From assembly GCF_030913635.1 (NCBI RefSeq), contig NZ_CP133188.1, positions 1,674,001 to 1,738,000 on the forward strand: a DNA stretch of 64,000 nt. Reading direction: 5' to 3'. Below the pieces are notes generated by a model. That model saw only the letters and a list, made by a program, of their open reading frames with translations, was not told the origin of the DNA and searched no databases. The position numbers and the translations under genes were made by a program. Numbering within the stretch: position 1 is the first letter of the stretch; every line of letters starts with the position of its first letter. Shown here one piece after another: positions 37,686-46,742 of the stretch. The stretch comes from Sedimentibacter sp. MB35-C1 (GTDB lineage Bacteria; Bacillota; Clostridia; Tissierellales; Sedimentibacteraceae).

Positions 37686-39559
37686 AAAAAGTGAAGAATG
37701 AGGATCAAAATTATCCTAATGGAAAAAGTGCGGGTATGAAAGCTCCGAGACAGCTTCGTCCAAGAGATCCAAAAAAGACACTAATAAGACTGTTCAGCTA
37801 TTTCAAATTCAACAAACTGTTGTTTTTCAGCGGGATATTTTTTATAGTGCTGGGATCAATTGCGGAGATAGGAATTAACGGAATGCTTAGCCCTGTAATT
37901 GATACACTGGTGGGAGATTTCAACAGAGAAAAGTTCATAACATATATTGCAATAATGATTGTAATGGTTTTAGTTGTTGCTTTTTCACAATATGTTGGGA
38001 ATTTGTTTATGGCACGCTTGGCGCAGAAAACAGTGCATAAAATTCGTGAGAACATGTTTGAGCATATGGAAAAGCTTCCTATATCATATTTTGACGGCCA
38101 CACACACGGAGAAATGATGTCTACATTTACAAATGATGTTGACATGCTGAACCAATCTCTGGAACAAAGTGCATCTCAAGTTTTGATTTCAATTATAACA
38201 GTTATAGGAACATTTATTATGATGATGGTTTTGAGCCCTGTTATGGCGTTGACAGTAGTAATTATTCTTGGGATAATGCTGGTCGTTATAAAAAATATAG
38301 GGAAAATATCTTCAAAGAACTTTCGCAGTCAGCAGGCTGCTTTGGCAGAGATGAACGGGTATATCGAAGAAATGATGTCGGGACAAAAAGTTGTTAAGGT
38401 ATTTAACTATGAAGAAAGAGCAATAAATGATTTCAATGAAAGAAACGAGAATTTAAGAACCGCAAGCACTCGTGCATCAACGTTCGGTGTAATGATAATG
38501 CCTATAATGGGCAACCTGTCTTATGCTATGTATGCGGTTGTATCAATACTTGGTGCATACTTGGTAATGGTCAGCAGATTCAGTATAGGCAATATGGCTT
38601 CTTTCTTGCAGTATACGAGGACTATATCACGTCCTATAACCCAAGTTTCAAATCAGCTGAATACATTATTTGCTGCATTGGCAGGTGCTGAAAGAATATT
38701 TAATGTGCTGGATGAAGAAATAGAATTAAATGACGGCGATGTAAAATTAGTTGAAAAATGTGATGGAAAAAAAGATTTGTGCTGGAAAGTGCCAGCGAAA
38801 AACGGAGAATATGAACTGGTTTCACTGAAAGGAAATGTAACCTTTAAAGATGTGGACTTTGGGTATGTGCCTGAAAAACAGGTCTTGAATAAAATTAATC
38901 TTTATGCTAAACCGGGTCAGAAAATAGCATTTGTAGGTTCAACCGGAGCAGGCAAGACTACCATAACAAATCTCATAAACCGATTTTATGAAATAGATAA
39001 TGGTAAAATTTTATTTGACGGAATCGATATTAAACGAATTAATAAATTTGATCTCAGGAGTACCATGAGCATAGTGTTGCAGGACGTACATTTATTTGAA
39101 GGAACTGTTGCGGAGAATATAAGATACGGAAGACTTGATGCTTCCGATGAAGATGTAATTGCAGCAGCTAAGCTGGCAAATGCACATTACTTTATAAAGC
39201 ATTTGCCTAATGGGTATGAAACTCTACTGACAGCGGACGGCCAAAACCTTTCACAGGGAGAGAGACAGCTTCTTTCAATAGCAAGAGCTGCTATAGCAGA
39301 TCCTGCAATCCTCATACTGGATGAAGCCACATCTTCAGTTGATACAAGAACGGAAAAGCTGATATCTGAGGGTATGGATAAGCTTATGAATGGAAGAACT
39401 ACTTTTGTTATAGCTCATAGGTTGTCAACGGTTCGTGATTCAAATGCAATAATGGTTCTTGAAAATGGTAAAATTATTGAACGTGGAGATCATGAAGACT
39501 TAATGAAACAAAAAGGGCGATACTACGAACTTAACATGGGAGTTACAGAACTGGAATAG
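37682..39559 (+). CDS. ABC exporter half-transporter, catalytic-site subunit
   Basis: The partner (625 residues) of the preceding half-transporter. Walker A is canonical (GSTGAGKTT), Walker B ILDEATSSVD has the catalytic Glu, and the signature is LSQGERQL in place of LSGGQ. With the partner this gives one complete site (this Walker pair with the partner's FSGGQ) and one degenerate site, as in heterodimeric multidrug exporters. An extra N-terminal ~50 basic residues and an insertion before the ATPase domain (KCDGKKDLCWKVPAKNGEYE) are noteworthy. The ATG overlaps the upstream stop (ATGA). Confidence 0.93.
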   Translation: MKKVKNEDQNYPNGKSAGMKAPRQLRPRDPKKTLIRLFSYFKFNKLLFFSGIFFIVLGSIAEIGINGMLSPVIDTLVGDFNREKFITYIAIMIVMVLVVAFSQYVGNLFMARLAQKTVHKIRENMFEHMEKLPISYFDGHTHGEMMSTFTNDVDMLNQSLEQSASQVLISIITVIGTFIMMMVLSPVMALTVVIILGIMLVVIKNIGKISSKNFRSQQAALAEMNGYIEEMMSGQKVVKVFNYEERAINDFNERNENLRTASTRASTFGVMIMPIMGNLSYAMYAVVSILGAYLVMVSRFSIGNMASFLQYTRTISRPITQVSNQLNTLFAALAGAERIFNVLDEEIELNDGDVKLVEKCDGKKDLCWKVPAKNGEYELVSLKGNVTFKDVDFGYVPEKQVLNKINLYAKPGQKIAFVGSTGAGKTTITNLINRFYEIDNGKILFDGIDIKRINKFDLRSTMSIVLQDVHLFEGTVAENIRYGRLDASDEDVIAAAKLANAHYFIKHLPNGYETLLTADGQNLSQGERQLLSIARAAIADPAILILDEATSSVDTRTEKLISEGMDKLMNGRTTFVIAHRLSTVRDSNAIMVLENGKIIERGDHEDLMKQKGRYYELNMGVTELE

Positions 39560-39566
39560 CAAATAA

Positions 39567-39597
39567 GGAAGGCATATAACTGCCTTCTTTTTTTTAT
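39567..39597 (+). terminator. Terminator of the ABC exporter operon
   Basis: GAAGGCA (39568-39574) and TGCCTTC (39581-39587) form the stem; at least nine T follow. Confidence 0.9.
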
Positions 39598-39683
39598 ATT
39601 AATAAATTATTAAAAGTAGTCATATATACATATGGATAAATATATATTGTTTATAGGGAGTATTATATATTAGAGGAGGAGCT

Positions 39684-40139
39684 ATGAGAAGGTTTAAAAG
39701 CAAGTTGTCAAATAAGTTATCAACAAAATTTTCAAAACCAATTGACATAAACAGAGAAGAGCTTAAAAACAATATTCTGACTATAGGATTATTTGTTTTT
39801 ATAATAATAACAACATTTTGGCTCATAGACATGGTATTTGGACTGTTAAGCGACTCAATAAATTTTGCTGAAATAAAAAATACGCTGTTATTAATAAGGG
39901 ATTATGTATTATGGTTTGTTTTGGCACTGCTGTACATTCTTGCTGCCAGAAAAAAACATTTTAACAATGAATCTGTTATTGCGTTTACCTCATTAGGGTC
40001 AATTTATACTGCTGTAAAGCTGTATATGGCGGATTTGGGGGCTGCATGGATATTTGTGGTTGAGTGGATTATAATTACAATGGCAATTTACAACATTGTT
40101 AAAATTGTATTTTCACATTTCAGGCCTGTATCAGAGTAA
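39684..40139 (+). CDS. Small integral membrane protein of unknown function
   Basis: A 151-residue protein with a basic N-terminus (RRFKSKLSNKLSTKFSK) and four hydrophobic helices (about 33-53, 70-87, 98-113, 120-142). I recognise no family. AGAGGAGGAG precedes the ATG, which is a strong site. It follows the ABC exporter by 124 bases but after a terminator, so it is transcribed on its own. Confidence 0.7.
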   Translation: MRRFKSKLSNKLSTKFSKPIDINREELKNNILTIGLFVFIIITTFWLIDMVFGLLSDSINFAEIKNTLLLIRDYVLWFVLALLYILAARKKHFNNESVIAFTSLGSIYTAVKLYMADLGAAWIFVVEWIIITMAIYNIVKIVFSHFRPVSE

Positions 40140-40184
40140 GGATTAATATATCATATCTAGTATCAAATATTAAATACTCGTAAA

Positions 40185-40224
40185 AGAGGGCAACCAAGCT
40201 GTAAAATGGCAAGGTTGCCCATGC
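40185..40224 (-). terminator. Terminator, probably for the amidohydrolase gene
   Basis: GGGCAACC (40188-40195) pairs with GGTTGCCC (40213-40220). On the minus strand a TCTTTT tract follows, about 75 bases past the amidohydrolase stop. It may also serve the convergent membrane-protein gene. Confidence 0.7.
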
Positions 40225-40295
40225 TCTCGTATTAATCAAGTAATTTTAGCACAGTAATTTACTAAAATTAATGTCGTTTTTGTCCTACTGGAATT

Positions 40296-41930
40296 CTATG
40301 CACTGTATACCATTTTTCCGTCTACATATGTTTTGATAATATGTGTTTCAAGTATTTCTTCATCGTCGTTTAAATTGAACAGATCTTTATCCAAAATGAT
40401 AAAATCTGCAAGCTTGCCCTTCGATATTGATCCCTTTATTTTTTCTTCTCCAGATGCATAGGCTCCTTCAAGCGTATAAGATTTTATTGCTTCGTACATA
40501 CTCATTTTTTCATTTGGAAGATAAGTTTTTTTCTCGTTTTCTGTAATGTTTTTTCTTGTAACAGCAGAGTATATATTCGGCATCGTGTTGAGAGCTTCAA
40601 CAGGGCAATCGGTTCCGAACGGGGTATGGATACCTTTATCAATCATTGTTTTCCATGCATAGGATGTTTCGGCAATTTTATTTCCTACTCTGTTTCGAAC
40701 TATATCCATGTCATAATCAATAAATATTGGTTGTACAAAGGCAGTTACGTCAAGTTTTTTAAATCTGTCCAGGAGTGCATTATCTGTTATCTGACAATGT
40801 ACGATGCCGTGCCTTGGATTATGTTCAGGGGCTTTTATTTTAGCATACTCTATTGCATTAAGAGACATTTCGATAGCTCTGTCTCCTATTCCGTGTATTG
40901 CTACGGGACAATCATTTTCATGGGCAAGAAGAACTGCGCTGTTTAATTCGTCCTGGCTGAACAATTCTATACCATTTGTCGAAGGATCATCGTTGTAGGG
41001 GGTTCTCATTGCTGCAGTCCTAGCTCCCAATGAACCATCACTTAAAAGTTTTATGCAGTTTACACGGTATTTTTCGCTGCCGTATCCAAATCTGTATCCC
41101 TTATCAAAAAAGTTTTGAATCTCATCTGTAGTTTGCAGCAGGCACTGCTCTCCTATTCTTATATTTAGTTTAGTTTCCTGCTCCAGCTCGTTATATGCTC
41201 TAAACAGCAGATCATAATTATTGCCTTGTACATACCCGAAATCGTCTGTTTGAACAGATGTAAGTCCCTGAGCCAAGGCTTTATCCTGAGCCTCGCATAT
41301 TATTTTTTTTAAGGAAATTAAGTCTAGTACAGAAGTATTGGCCTTAACTTGTTCAAGTAAATTTTCCTTTATTACTCCGTTTGGTTCACCGTCAGGCATT
41401 AATTCAACAAGGCTGCCGTATTGAGGAGCAGTGGACTTATCAAGGTTTATTATTTTCATTGCAGCAGAGTTAAGAACACCTATGTGAAAACATGTACGGA
41501 GTATCAGCGTAGGAACTTCACCTGTTATATCATCCAGATCAAATTTTGTAGGAAATCTTTTTTCTGTGAAATAATCATGATTCCAACCTTCGCCTACCAG
41601 CCAGAAATTATCTTCGGGCGTTCTTTCCTCAAGCCTTTTTTTCAGTCGGCTTCTGACATCCTGCAGGCTTTTTGTGCCAACCAAGCTGACACTGCTCAAA
41701 CTTTTGGCAAAATGCACAAAGTGCATGTGGGAATCATTGAATCCTGGAAGAACTAAGTGACCGCACAAATCAAATTCCGAATAGCTGCAGTTTCTTTTGT
41801 TTAAATATTCCCTGGCACCTTTCTCGGTTCCGACATATTCGAATCTATTACCGTCAACTACAAATGAATCTGCTTTGGAATTTAAACTTTCAACTGTGTG
41901 GATGTTTCCGTTTTTAAACATTGATACCAT
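40296..41930 (-). CDS. YtcJ-type metal-dependent amidohydrolase
   Basis: The 544-residue product belongs to the amidohydrolase superfamily, YtcJ/N-substituted formamide deformylase-like branch. The metal ligands HMH (NDSHMHFVHF, about 67-69) follow VLPGF. The C-terminal half has VAIHGIGDRAIEM and HCQI, and the metal aspartate falls in FGTDCPVEALNTMP. A small beta-sandwich is formed by both ends (NGNIHTVES, GKLADFIILDKDLF). It hydrolyses an amide or related bond; the substrate is unknown. AGGTAAAAC lies upstream of the ATG. Monocistronic. Confidence 0.88.
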   Translation of the reverse strand: MVSMFKNGNIHTVESLNSKADSFVVDGNRFEYVGTEKGAREYLNKRNCSYSEFDLCGHLVLPGFNDSHMHFVHFAKSLSSVSLVGTKSLQDVRSRLKKRLEERTPEDNFWLVGEGWNHDYFTEKRFPTKFDLDDITGEVPTLILRTCFHIGVLNSAAMKIINLDKSTAPQYGSLVELMPDGEPNGVIKENLLEQVKANTSVLDLISLKKIICEAQDKALAQGLTSVQTDDFGYVQGNNYDLLFRAYNELEQETKLNIRIGEQCLLQTTDEIQNFFDKGYRFGYGSEKYRVNCIKLLSDGSLGARTAAMRTPYNDDPSTNGIELFSQDELNSAVLLAHENDCPVAIHGIGDRAIEMSLNAIEYAKIKAPEHNPRHGIVHCQITDNALLDRFKKLDVTAFVQPIFIDYDMDIVRNRVGNKIAETSYAWKTMIDKGIHTPFGTDCPVEALNTMPNIYSAVTRKNITENEKKTYLPNEKMSMYEAIKSYTLEGAYASGEEKIKGSISKGKLADFIILDKDLFNLNDDEEILETHIIKTYVDGKMVYSA

Positions 41931-42177
41931 GTTTTACCTCCGTTTATGATCCGTTTAATTTATCAATAATTATAATACCATATTTCGGCAAAAAAGTTTA
42001 TTATTCTTATTTAACAAATTTTCGATTATAATTTTAAATAAATTATTATATTAAATTTTCTAAATAAGCTTATTTATTTGCTTAGGTTTTGATATAATTA
42101 TAATTATAATTTTGAAGTTTATTGCGCAGCAATGAGAGAAGCATATAACTAAGAAGTTGAAACAGAGGAGAGGAATT

Positions 42178-43239
42178 ATGAATAAATATGATGAAAGAGA
42201 TACTATGTTTTCAAGGATGAATCTTAAAGAGGGTAGTGAATGCTATAAATACTATTATAATAAGAATCCTTCTATGAAAGAAAAGGATGATTTATTGAGA
42301 AGCCTTCCTGATATGGGAACCGAAGGCTCCGCAATGTACAACAGTATAAATTCGCCTATGGTTGATGCTGCTTTTAAATACTTAAGTGATATAAGAAAAT
42401 TTAGTGAAGGAAAAGTGTCTGAAAACAAATCAGAAGTAAATCCGGCTTTAATAACAAAAAAGATCAAGGGATTGGCCGAGCTTTACAATGCAAAATTGGT
42501 TGGTATAACGGAATTAAAGGATTACCATTATTATTCTCATAGAGGAAGGCATGAAGAAAACTACGGGGATAAAATTGAAAAAAAGCATAGGTTTGGAATT
42601 GTATTTGCAGTGCCAATGGACTTGGAAATGATTATGAGAGCCCCAAAGCTATCTGAAGCTATTGGAGTTGTAAAGGGCTATGTGGAAGCTGCAACTATCG
42701 GAATGATTTTGTCTTACTATATAAGAGAGCTTGGATATGATGCTAGAAATCACATGGATGGAAATTACCTGATAATTGCACCGTTGGTTGCAATGGATGC
42801 AGGTTTGGGAGAGTTCGGAAGAAATGGGCTCATTATAACCAAAGAGTACGGGCCATGCATCAGACTTGGTGTTGTGTCCACAGACATGCCGCTTATACCT
42901 GACGAAAGAAAGAGTTTTGGAGTTAGAGAACTATGCAGAGATTGCGGAAGATGTGCAAGAACGTGCCCGGGGAAGGCAATTTCAAAAACAGATATGGAGG
43001 AAAAGGACGGGATACTAAGGTGGAAAATAAATTCCGAAGAGTGCTACAGAAGATGGAGAAGTTTAGGCACAGATTGTGCAATATGCATTGCAAATTGTCC
43101 GTTTACGTATGGGATATCTGATGAATTAGTTTCTAATATTAAAACTTCAAATAAGGCAAGAAAAACTATTTTAGAGAATTTTGATAAAAAATACGGAATA
43201 AGACCAATAATCAGAGAAGAGGCTGATTGGCTGAAATAA
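42178..43239 (+). CDS. Reductive-dehalogenase-like iron-sulfur protein
   Basis: The 353-residue protein resembles the cytoplasmic core of RdhA-type reductive dehalogenases and QueG-like enzymes. The middle part (residues about 90-240) matches the corrinoid-binding region, with DMGTEGSAMYNS near the N-terminus and LVAMDAGLGEFGRNGLIITKEYGP. The C-terminus has two ferredoxin motifs, CRDCGRCARTCP and C(10)CAICIANCPF. It lacks the TAT signal peptide and any RdhB anchor gene, so it is probably not a respiratory dehalogenase. ATG at 42178 has GAGGAGAGGA upstream; the in-frame start at 42157 precedes this site. Corrinoid and substrate use are inference. Confidence 0.78.
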   Translation: MNKYDERDTMFSRMNLKEGSECYKYYYNKNPSMKEKDDLLRSLPDMGTEGSAMYNSINSPMVDAAFKYLSDIRKFSEGKVSENKSEVNPALITKKIKGLAELYNAKLVGITELKDYHYYSHRGRHEENYGDKIEKKHRFGIVFAVPMDLEMIMRAPKLSEAIGVVKGYVEAATIGMILSYYIRELGYDARNHMDGNYLIIAPLVAMDAGLGEFGRNGLIITKEYGPCIRLGVVSTDMPLIPDERKSFGVRELCRDCGRCARTCPGKAISKTDMEEKDGILRWKINSEECYRRWRSLGTDCAICIANCPFTYGISDELVSNIKTSNKARKTILENFDKKYGIRPIIREEADWLK

Positions 43240-43348
43240 GTAATTAAAAAATTAAAGCGGGGATGTTGATATTTATTTTTATTTGCTAATTGTAAAAATT
43301 GAAGTATAATGTAAAATATATATTATTAGAAAAAATTGGGGGATTAGC

Positions 43349-44932
43349 GTGGATTTAGAAGAAAAGAAACAATTATATAATGCTGTTTTGAATAATATTT
43401 CGGATGAGTTAATTATTTTTGAAAAAAATGGAGCCTTAATTAAATTCAATGAAAAGATAAGGACAAATAAAATCGATAATTATGATAACGTTTACACACT
43501 TATTGAAGAGATTGAGATTTATGATAAAAATGGAAAGATAATATCAAATGAAAATAAAATATTCAACAGGGTATTAAAAGGAGAACGAGTAATTAATGAA
43601 ACCTACGGGATAAAAAGCAAAGATGGTTATTTGAGAAAAGAGGTAAGCGGCATTCCGATATATGGAATTGATGGTAAAGTAACAGCAGGAGTGGTAATTT
43701 ATAGGGATACATCAAAAAAAATAATATTTGAAGAAATGTTATCAAAAAAATCGGAAGATGAAACATTAAACAAAATAGTGGAAAACCTTGATTTGTGCTT
43801 TGTAAGGTTCGCATACCCCGGCTACGAAGTTGTAGAGCTTAACAATAAAGCATTAAACTTGCTGTATCAAATAAACGGCAATATGTCAGATTATCTGTCG
43901 TTAGATAAACTAAGTATATACAACTTTACTTCTTCAAAAGATTTAGTTAAATTAATAGAAAAATCATTTGATGAAAAAGAAAGCTATCAGGATATCTATA
44001 AGTTTGTTATTTCGGGGCAGGAAGTATATTATAAATTTCTATACCAGCCGCTGTATGGGATTAATAAAACAATTAATGAGGTTATTTCCATTGGTCTTGA
44101 TGTAACAAAAGACACTAAATCACAGATAAAAATGAAAAAGGCTCTTAAGATTCAAGATGAGATTTATGCAAATGTATCTCACGAGCTTAAAACTCCGTTA
44201 AGTGTTATATTTTCAGCAAATCAGATGATGGATATGTATATTAAGAGCAGCAATATTAAAAATAACAGTAAATTAATAGAATACAATAACATAATAAAAC
44301 AAAATTGCTACAGGCTTACAAAATTAATTAACAGCATCGTAGATATAGCTAAAAAAAATTCTAATAATTTTAGTTTAAATATAAGAAATGAAAACATAAT
44401 TGCAATAGTTGAAAATATTGTTCGCTCTGTAACCGAATATGTTAAATTACGCCAATTAAGAATAGTGTTCAGCTCAGATATTAATGAAAAAATTATTGCG
44501 TGCGATTCCATGCAGATTGAAAGAATTATGCTTAATCTTATATCAAATGCACTAAAATTTTCTGACATAAACAGTGAAATATTTGTAAACATAGAATGTA
44601 AAGATAATAAGGTAGTAATATCGGTTAAGGATCAGGGAACAGGGATTGAGCCGGAACATTTAAAGCATATTTTTCAAAGATATTACCAGGTAGATAAATC
44701 TTTAAACAGAAATGCTGAAGGAAGCGGTATAGGACTGTCACTTACAAAGCTGCTTGTGGAATTACATGGAGGAACTATATATGCCATAAGCAAAGTTGAT
44801 GTGGGAAGTACATTTATAGTAGAACTTCCTGACAAAAAAATTGATGACAGCAAAGATATGAAGCTTATAAAAAATGAAAATAACAAAATTGAAATGATAA
44901 AGATCGAATTTTCTGATATTTACGATATTTAG
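43349..44932 (+). CDS. Cytoplasmic PAS-domain histidine kinase (orphan)
   Basis: A 527-residue sensor kinase without membrane helices. Two PAS-like domains (about 8-125 and 140-255) precede the DHp domain with phospho-acceptor H278 (ANVSHELKTPLS). The ATPase domain has the N box (MLNLISNALKFS), G1 (DQGTGIEPEH), F box (FQRYYQ) and G2 (GSGIGLSLTKLL). No response regulator is adjacent. The GTG start has TTGGGGGA upstream. Orphan cytosolic kinases of this type in clostridia often act on Spo0A, which is a possibility only. Confidence 0.9.
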   Translation: MDLEEKKQLYNAVLNNISDELIIFEKNGALIKFNEKIRTNKIDNYDNVYTLIEEIEIYDKNGKIISNENKIFNRVLKGERVINETYGIKSKDGYLRKEVSGIPIYGIDGKVTAGVVIYRDTSKKIIFEEMLSKKSEDETLNKIVENLDLCFVRFAYPGYEVVELNNKALNLLYQINGNMSDYLSLDKLSIYNFTSSKDLVKLIEKSFDEKESYQDIYKFVISGQEVYYKFLYQPLYGINKTINEVISIGLDVTKDTKSQIKMKKALKIQDEIYANVSHELKTPLSVIFSANQMMDMYIKSSNIKNNSKLIEYNNIIKQNCYRLTKLINSIVDIAKKNSNNFSLNIRNENIIAIVENIVRSVTEYVKLRQLRIVFSSDINEKIIACDSMQIERIMLNLISNALKFSDINSEIFVNIECKDNKVVISVKDQGTGIEPEHLKHIFQRYYQVDKSLNRNAEGSGIGLSLTKLLVELHGGTIYAISKVDVGSTFIVELPDKKIDDSKDMKLIKNENNKIEMIKIEFSDIYDI

Positions 44933-44985
44933 GATTTTACAGCTATAATATGGAAATCCAAATACTAGTAAGTTTTTAAATTATA

Positions 44986-45014
44986 TTGACAAATCTAAAA
45001 ATTAATAATAAAAT
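44986..45014 (+). promoter_or_regulatory. Promoter of sdpR-sdpI
   Basis: TTGACA (44986-44991), 17-base spacer, TAAAAT (45009-45014). The operator palindrome begins three bases downstream. Confidence 0.8.
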
Positions 45015-45017
45015 ATA

Positions 45018-45035
45018 TTTAGATAATTATCTAAA
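45018..45035. promoter_or_regulatory. Palindromic operator of sdpR-sdpI
   Basis: TTTAGATAATTATCTAAA is a perfect 18-bp palindrome directly after the -10 box, with a further half-like GTCTAAAT just downstream. It is the likely autoregulatory site of the ArsR-type repressor encoded 27 bases on. Confidence 0.8.
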
Positions 45036-45061
45036 TGTCTAAATGAAAGGATTTGCTATAA

Positions 45062-45337
45062 ATGGGATTTCAAGAAAGTTTTAAGGCATTATCAGACCCG
45101 ACCAGGCGCCGCATAATAGAATTATTAAAAAATAACAAGATGACAGCAGGTGAAATAGTTGAGCATTTTGAAATGACAGGAGCTTCTATCTCGCACCACT
45201 TGTCGATATTAAAAAATGCAGGTTTGATTATAGACGAAAAACATGGGAAATATATTTATTATGAACTAAACTTATCGGTGGTTGAAGAAGTAATGACATG
45301 GCTTGCTTCATTAAAGGAGGAAAAGAAGCATGAATAA
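45062..45337 (+). CDS. sdpR: SdpR-type ArsR-family autorepressor
   Basis: The 91-residue winged-helix protein (FKALSDPTRRRIIELLKNNK, SISHHLSILKNAGLI, GKYIYYELN) matches SdpR, the autorepressor of sdpRI in Bacillus, and lacks metal-binding cysteines. In Bacillus, membrane-bound SdpI that has bound the SdpC toxin sequesters SdpR. AAAGGA precedes the ATG. It overlaps sdpI by eight bases. Confidence 0.88.
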   Translation: MGFQESFKALSDPTRRRIIELLKNNKMTAGEIVEHFEMTGASISHHLSILKNAGLIIDEKHGKYIYYELNLSVVEEVMTWLASLKEEKKHE

Positions 45338-45980
45338 AATATTTAAGAAAGAAAATTATAAGCAGTGGATTTTATTTTTGGTAACATTTTTGATAGCCTT
45401 GATCTCGTATAGTTATCTTCCAGAACAGATACCTGTTCATTTTGATATAGCTGGTAATGTTGATCGATATGCGGGAAGAATATATATTTTTCTTGCCCCG
45501 TTTGTAATTCTTATAATGAATATATTTGCCGAATTATTCAAAAATGTTGATCCAAAAAGAGAAGCTTATAATAAATTTAATAAGCAGTATTACATGATTT
45601 TCTTATTGGTATCATTGTTAATGATGATAATTCAGCTGTATACAATAGCTTTCAGTTTAAATATTAAAATCATGAACATAAGTATACTGATGCCTTTTGC
45701 TGTAGGATTATTATTTGCTATAATCGGAAACTACATGCCTAAGTTCAAGCAAAATTTCTACGCAGGTATACGAACAAGCTGGACTCTTTCAGATGAAGAG
45801 GTGTGGTTTAAAACACATAGGCTTGGAGGTAAAATATGGTTTGCGGGCGGGATAGCGATGATGGTGTCGGCAATACTTCCGTCTTACTTGAAAATGAAGG
45901 TTTTTCTGGGAATAGTAATTATCATAACACTGATTCCAATTATATATTCATATATTGCATACAAAAATAAATTTAAGTAA
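45330..45980 (+). CDS. sdpI: SdpI-family immunity/signalling membrane protein
   Basis: A 216-residue membrane protein with an N-terminal DUF1648 segment (SYLPEQIPVHFDIAGNVDRY) and a C-terminal SdpI motif (FYAGIRTSWTLSDEEVWFKTHRLGGKIW). Six or so helices. In Bacillus, SdpI gives immunity to the SdpC cannibalism toxin and signals through SdpR. sdpABC are absent here, so this may protect against foreign toxins or have another role. AAAGGAGG lies inside the end of sdpR before the ATG. Confidence 0.9.
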   Translation: MNKIFKKENYKQWILFLVTFLIALISYSYLPEQIPVHFDIAGNVDRYAGRIYIFLAPFVILIMNIFAELFKNVDPKREAYNKFNKQYYMIFLLVSLLMMIIQLYTIAFSLNIKIMNISILMPFAVGLLFAIIGNYMPKFKQNFYAGIRTSWTLSDEEVWFKTHRLGGKIWFAGGIAMMVSAILPSYLKMKVFLGIVIIITLIPIIYSYIAYKNKFK

Positions 45981-46077
45981 AATACGGAAATTTGAAACAG
46001 ACAGTAGTGATATGATACTTCCAAAGTAGACAGTCCAATTAATTAAAATTAGATCATCTACTTGGAGGTATTTTTTA

Positions 46078-46579
46078 TGGGAAGAAAAGTGAAGTATAGC
46101 AAAGAAGTAAAAATTAAAGCTTGCAAAGATTATGAGAAAGGTCATACCAGTCTTCAAGGAATTGCAGATGAAATTGGAACTACAAGAGAAGTTGTGCGTC
46201 AATGGTATCTAAGATATAAAGAACACGGGCCTAATGCTCTTGATTCATCAAGTAGAAACCAACCATATAGTAAGGAATTTAAGCTGTCAGTAGTAGAAGA
46301 ATATACTTCAGGTACTTATGCACTAGTATACAAATGGACAAGGGCGTATATAGACAGGGACTTGAAGCACTAAGATATCAAAAGCGTGGACCAAAGGCAA
46401 AATCTGAAGTTTATGAAAGTAATTTAACAGAAATAGACAAACTAAAATTAGAGCTAGAAAAAGAGAAAGCATTAAGAAAAAGAAGAGAATTTGAGCTTGA
46501 AGTTCTTAAAAAAAAAGAGGAAATCGAACGACAACTTCGCTCTCGAATGTTTTGGGTATTACAGCTAGAATTAGAATAA
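46078..46579 (+). pseudogene. IS3-family transposase OrfA, frameshifted
   Basis: The first frame (46078-46373) encodes the helix-turn-helix KYSKEVKIKACKDYEKG, GIADEIGTTREVVRQWYLRY and a second repeat beginning PYSKEFKLSVVEEYTSG, then drops part of that repeat (TYALVYKW) and runs out of frame at DRDLKH. The next frame continues LEALRYQKRGPKAKSEVYES and the leucine-zipper-like coiled coil to 46579. A small deletion and a one-base shift near 46360 explain this. It is not functional. Confidence 0.85.
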
Positions 46580-46672
46580 AGAAAGTTAATCGTTACAATG
46601 AAAAAAGATTTCAAAAAAGACTAAGATGCATGGCTCCTTTAGAATATCGAAACCATGCATCCAAATGTGCAT
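46580..46672 (+). pseudogene. C-terminal remnant of IS3-family OrfB
   Basis: After the orfA coiled coil, another frame reads VNRYNEKRFQKRLRCMAPLE YRNHASKCA and stops near 46672. This is the usual C-terminus of IS150-type integrases (YNxKRxQxKLxxMSPxEYR). The preceding ~250 codons, including the DDE residues, are missing. Confidence 0.75.
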
Positions 46673-46742
46673 AAAATTTTTAATTAAATTACCTGTCTAC
46701 TTGACGAAGGTCAGTTCAAGTTGTCTGCTTTTAAAATTATTG

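Larger units (their letters stand above)
46008..46718 (+). mobile_element. Internally deleted IS3-family (IS150-like) element
   Basis: Imperfect terminal inverted repeats bound the element: the left end begins TGATATGATACTTCC (46008) and the right end, read inward, begins TGAACTGACCTTCGTC (46718). Both continue with AAGTAGACAG and AATTAATTAAAA/AATTTAATTAAAA. The ~710 bp between contain most of orfA and only the last ~25 codons of orfB, so the DDE integrase has been deleted. A full element would be about 1.4 kb. It lies just after sdpI and before the convergent P5C dehydrogenase gene. Confidence 0.85.

Noticed and set aside
42178-43239. Respiratory reductive dehalogenase
   Set aside because: No TAT signal peptide and no RdhB anchor gene; only the cytoplasmic core type is supported.
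46334-46579. Independent gene in the second OrfA frame
   Set aside because: It is the continuation of the IS3 OrfA protein after a frameshift, inside a deleted insertion sequence.
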